A stretch of 6,641 bases of DNA from Synechococcales cyanobacterium PMM_0073 (GTDB taxonomy: Bacteria; Cyanobacteriota; Cyanobacteriia; Elainellales; Elainellaceae). Shown here piece after piece: positions 5,004-6,641 of the stretch. Position numbers and translations under genes: made by a program. The stretch lies in contig CASBQH010000516.1 in assembly GCA_949127695.1 (NCBI GenBank), positions 1-6,641 of the forward strand. The letters are read 5' to 3'. Every line of letters begins with the position of its first letter. Position 1 is the stretch's first letter. The notes beneath the pieces are model-generated. The model was not told where the DNA came from. It worked only from the letters and a program-made list of their open reading frames with translations, and ran no database searches.

Positions 5004-5996
5004 TCAACCCCCAGCTGCCTGCTCAGCCTGAAACGCTCGCAACCTCTGCCAAACCTGATCGAGCAAATTCACCGCATCAGCATCAAACCAGTGGATGCTG
5101 GCATCTGCCTTAAACCAAGTGCGCTGCTGCTTGGCAAACTGGCGCGTATGCAGCACAATCTCAGCCTCAGCCTGCTTCAGCGTCAGATCCCCAGCCAAGT
5201 ACTGTGAGATTTCCTGGTAGCCCAGCGTATTCAGCAGCGGCAGATCTGCGCCGTACTTTTGGCGGAGATGCTCCACCTCGGCCACCAAGCCCTGCTCAAG
5301 CATCTCAGCCGTGCGGCGAGCAATCCGCAGGCTCAGCTGATCGAGATTGGCGCAGTCGAGGCCAAGCTGCAAAATTGGATAGTTGGGCGGCTGCTCGCCC
5401 TGCTGCTGAGAAATCGGGCGTCCGCTGACGTAAAACACCTCCAGCGCCCGCTGCGTCCGCACCGGATCATGCGGATGAATTTTGGCCGCAGCAGGCGGAT
5501 CGATCTGCCGCAGCAGCGCATGGCAAAACGGCTGCCCCAACTCGCGAAACTGCGCCCGCAATGCTGGCTGAGGCGCAACTCTGGGAATCAACAGACCCCG
5601 CACAATCGACTTAATATAAAGTCCGGTGCCGCCCACCAGCAAGGGCTGAGTTAAGGGCTGAGTTAAGGGCTGAGCGGCAGCTTGGCTCAGACAGAGGCGC
5701 GCCTGCTGCTGATAGTCAGCCAGCGTCAGCGTCAGCGTTGGCTCACAGATGTCAATCAGCGCATGAGGCACCTGCTGGCGGTCGCTGAGGCTGGGCTTGG
5801 CCGTACCAATGTCAAACTCCCGGTAGACCTGCCGCGAATCGGCGCTCAAAATCAACCCATTCAGCCGCTCGGCCAGCGCCATGGCCAGTCCTGATTTGCC
5901 CGTCGCTGTGGCACCACAGATCACAATCAGCGAGCTATTGGGCAGCGAGCCAGCAGGTGAAACAGAAATTGGATCAAAATTAGCGGTCATCTCCAT
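5004..5996 (-). CDS. miaA: tRNA dimethylallyltransferase
   Basis: MiaA transfers the dimethylallyl group of DMAPP to N6 of adenosine 37 in tRNAs that read codons starting with U, the first step toward ms2i6A, which steadies codon-anticodon pairing. The 330-residue length is normal for the family. Motifs appear in order: P-loop GATATGKS (28-35), SADSRQVY (51-58, with the catalytic Asp53), DIGTAKP (62-68), GGTGLY (122-127), DPVRTQRALEV (177-187), LNTLGYQEI (255-263) and TRQFAKQQRTWF (284-295). The start ATG at 5996 gives a 19-residue lead before the core; an ATG two codons later is an alternative and the ribosome site is weak. A tandem LTQP repeat (111-118) sits just before GGTGLY. It is divergent from gyrB across a 372-bp control region with a LexA-box match 33 bases upstream of the start. 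The membrane-protein gene follows on the same strand. Confidence 0.97.
   Translation of the reverse strand: MEMTANFDPISVSPAGSLPNSSLIVICGATATGKSGLAMALAERLNGLILSADSRQVYREFDIGTAKPSLSDRQQVPHALIDICEPTLTLTLADYQQQARLCLSQAAAQPLTQPLTQPLLVGGTGLYIKSIVRGLLIPRVAPQPALRAQFRELGQPFCHALLRQIDPPAAAKIHPHDPVRTQRALEVFYVSGRPISQQQGEQPPNYPILQLGLDCANLDQLSLRIARRTAEMLEQGLVAEVEHLRQKYGADLPLLNTLGYQEISQYLAGDLTLKQAEAEIVLHTRQFAKQQRTWFKADASIHWFDADAVNLLDQVWQRLRAFQAEQAAGG
5641..5674 (-). repeat. 12-bp in-frame tandem repeat inside miaA
   Basis: AAGGGCTGAGTT (plus strand) is repeated identically at 5641-5652 and 5653-5664, with a 10-base third copy at 5665-5674. It encodes LTQP-LTQP-L directly upstream of the conserved strand LLVGGTGLY, so it lengthens the preceding loop without breaking the frame. 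Perfect identity implies recent origin. Confidence 0.85.
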
Positions 5997-6368
5997 TTCT
6001 CTAGAGTAAAATGGGAAGGACAGAATTTAGTACAAATGTACGACAAGCGAGACGGCATAGAACTCAAATTCGACATGTTTTAGGTTGCTTCTAATATTCA
6101 GATCAGATATGAGGAATCTCTAACAAACCATTTTGATCCATCTCGATCCAAAAACTCACTTCAGAGCTGTCTAAAATCGCCGTTAAGGCTTTTGTGTTAG
6201 AATTTTGATATATTTTAGTGTCTCAAGCTCAAAGACGGCTTCAGTTCGAGAATTGTCCGGTTCGGCTCTCTAATTTCGAGGGTCTGCCACAGCTGTCTTT
6301 CAGGGTCATCTAGCTAAGTTCATAAGTTCATCCACTCTCTTTCAAGCTGCATGCGGAGCGCTTCATCC
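5997..6368. promoter_or_regulatory. Divergent control region between miaA and gyrB
   Basis: These 372 bases contain no supported gene and must carry both promoters. Visible items are a LexA-box match (6029-6042), GATCCA repeated at 6135-6140 and 6145-6150, a possible -10 TATATT (6209-6214) without a good -35 for gyrB, a perfect 8-bp tandem AAGTTCAT (6316-6331), and GGAG (6355-6358) as the gyrB ribosome site. The long AT-rich gyrB leader (over 100 bases if the -10 is right) could allow supercoiling or leader control, but no specific structure is clear. Confidence 0.5.
6029..6042 (+). promoter_or_regulatory. LexA/SOS-box match upstream of miaA
   Basis: AGTACAAATGTACG fits every position of the cyanobacterial LexA-binding consensus RGTACNNNDGTWCB, with perfect GTAC half-sites four bases apart. 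It lies 33 bases before the miaA start codon, where it would overlap or adjoin the miaA promoter, and about 330 bases from gyrB. By base frequencies one such match is expected by chance in roughly one of ten windows of this size, so the match is suggestive rather than proof. The target is more likely miaA than gyrB on distance. Confidence 0.45.
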
Positions 6369-6641
6369 ATGACAACAGATTACGGTGCTGATCAAATCCA
6401 GGTTCTAGAAGGACTTGAGCATGTCCGCAAGCGACCCGGCATGTATATTGGCAGTACCGGCCCACGCGGGCTGCACCACTTGGTCTATGAGGTCGTCGAT
6501 AACTCAGTTGATGAGGCGCTAGCGGGCTACTGCACCGATATTCAGGTGGCGCTAAACCCCGGCAACTCCGTGACCGTAATCGACGACGGGCGCGGCATCC
6601 CAACTGACGTACATTCCAAAACCGGCAAGTCTGCCCTAGAA
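6369..6641 (+). CDS. gyrB: DNA gyrase subunit B, N-terminal fragment (3' end outside window)
   Basis: GyrB is the ATPase subunit of the A2B2 gyrase that introduces negative supercoils. The 91 visible residues are the start of the GHKL ATPase domain: [20 protein letters not shown] (5-24) then [26 protein letters not shown] (34-53) with the catalytic glutamate Glu41 and Mg-binding Asn45, and DDGRGIP (72-78), whose Asp contacts the adenine of ATP. ATG 6369 is chosen because GGAG (6355-6358) lies 10 bases upstream and cyanobacterial GyrB proteins start with the [15 protein letters not shown] pattern. An in-frame ATG at 6351 would add six residues but has no ribosome site. The frame stays open to the window edge; a full protein would be about 640 residues. 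It is divergent from miaA. Confidence 0.97.
   Translation, partial: MTTDYGADQIQVLEGLEHVRKRPGMYIGSTGPRGLHHLVYEVVDNSVDEALAGYCTDIQVALNPGNSVTVIDDGRGIPTDVHSKTGKSALE

Noticed and set aside
5204..5894. Several plus- and minus-strand frames of 70-131 codons inside miaA
   Set aside because: All overlap the conserved miaA motifs in other frames and show no family features.
6328..6603. 91-codon minus-strand frame opposite the gyrB start
   Set aside because: Antisense to the highly conserved GyrB ATPase motifs.
1..6641. HIP1 palindromes (GCGATCGC) and tRNA genes
   Set aside because: I looked for both by eye on both strands and found none; lack of HIP1 does not exclude a cyanobacterium.

Overview
The window looks like cyanobacterial chromosome. 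The evidence is the combination of a cyanobacterial-type GyrB N-terminus, a neighbouring divergent miaA, an exact match to the published cyanobacterial LexA-box consensus, and a structured region resembling the right end of cyanobacterial IS200/IS605 (tnpB) elements. A filamentous Leptolyngbya-like lineage is possible, but I cannot fix the genus by eye. Base composition is moderate in the genes and AT-richer between them.

Layout from left to right. (1) 1-441: 3' end of ppk (polyphosphate kinase 1), followed by a 381-nt gap with one good inverted repeat. (2) 823-1665: a 280-residue RTX (haemolysin-type calcium-binding) protein with twelve consecutive nonapeptide repeats. (3) 1666-2047: a gene-free stretch with an operator-like palindrome and direct repeat (1904-1934). 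(4) 2048-2437: a small secreted protein, ended by a perfect 13-bp bidirectional terminator shared with the convergent gene. (5) 2505-3191 (-): an unrecognised protein with one C-terminal membrane anchor. (6) 3320-3895: mug, a G:T/U mismatch-specific DNA glycosylase, divergent from the previous gene. (7) 3896-4270: no convincing protein, but a chain of strong hairpins ending in a GGGTAGTTCAC-type IS605 right end. I read this as a tnpB-less element remnant that could encode an omega-RNA-like (reRNA) transcript. (8) 4271-4945 (-): an unrecognised polytopic membrane protein downstream of miaA. (9) 5004-5996 (-): miaA, tRNA dimethylallyltransferase. (10) 5997-6368: divergent control region with a LexA-box match. 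(11) 6369-6641: 5' end of gyrB, running off the window.

The genes do not form one pathway. They are mostly single transcription units of core metabolism (ppk, miaA), DNA maintenance (mug, gyrB) and accessory surface or secreted functions (RTX protein, small exported protein). miaA and the membrane gene may be co-transcribed (58-nt gap). Three neighbouring genes (the 2505-3191 gene, mug, miaA) each carry a fresh-looking in-frame 12- or 15-bp tandem duplication, suggesting slippage or an unusual local repeat habit. The most interesting part is the structured, protein-free segment at about 3971-4250.
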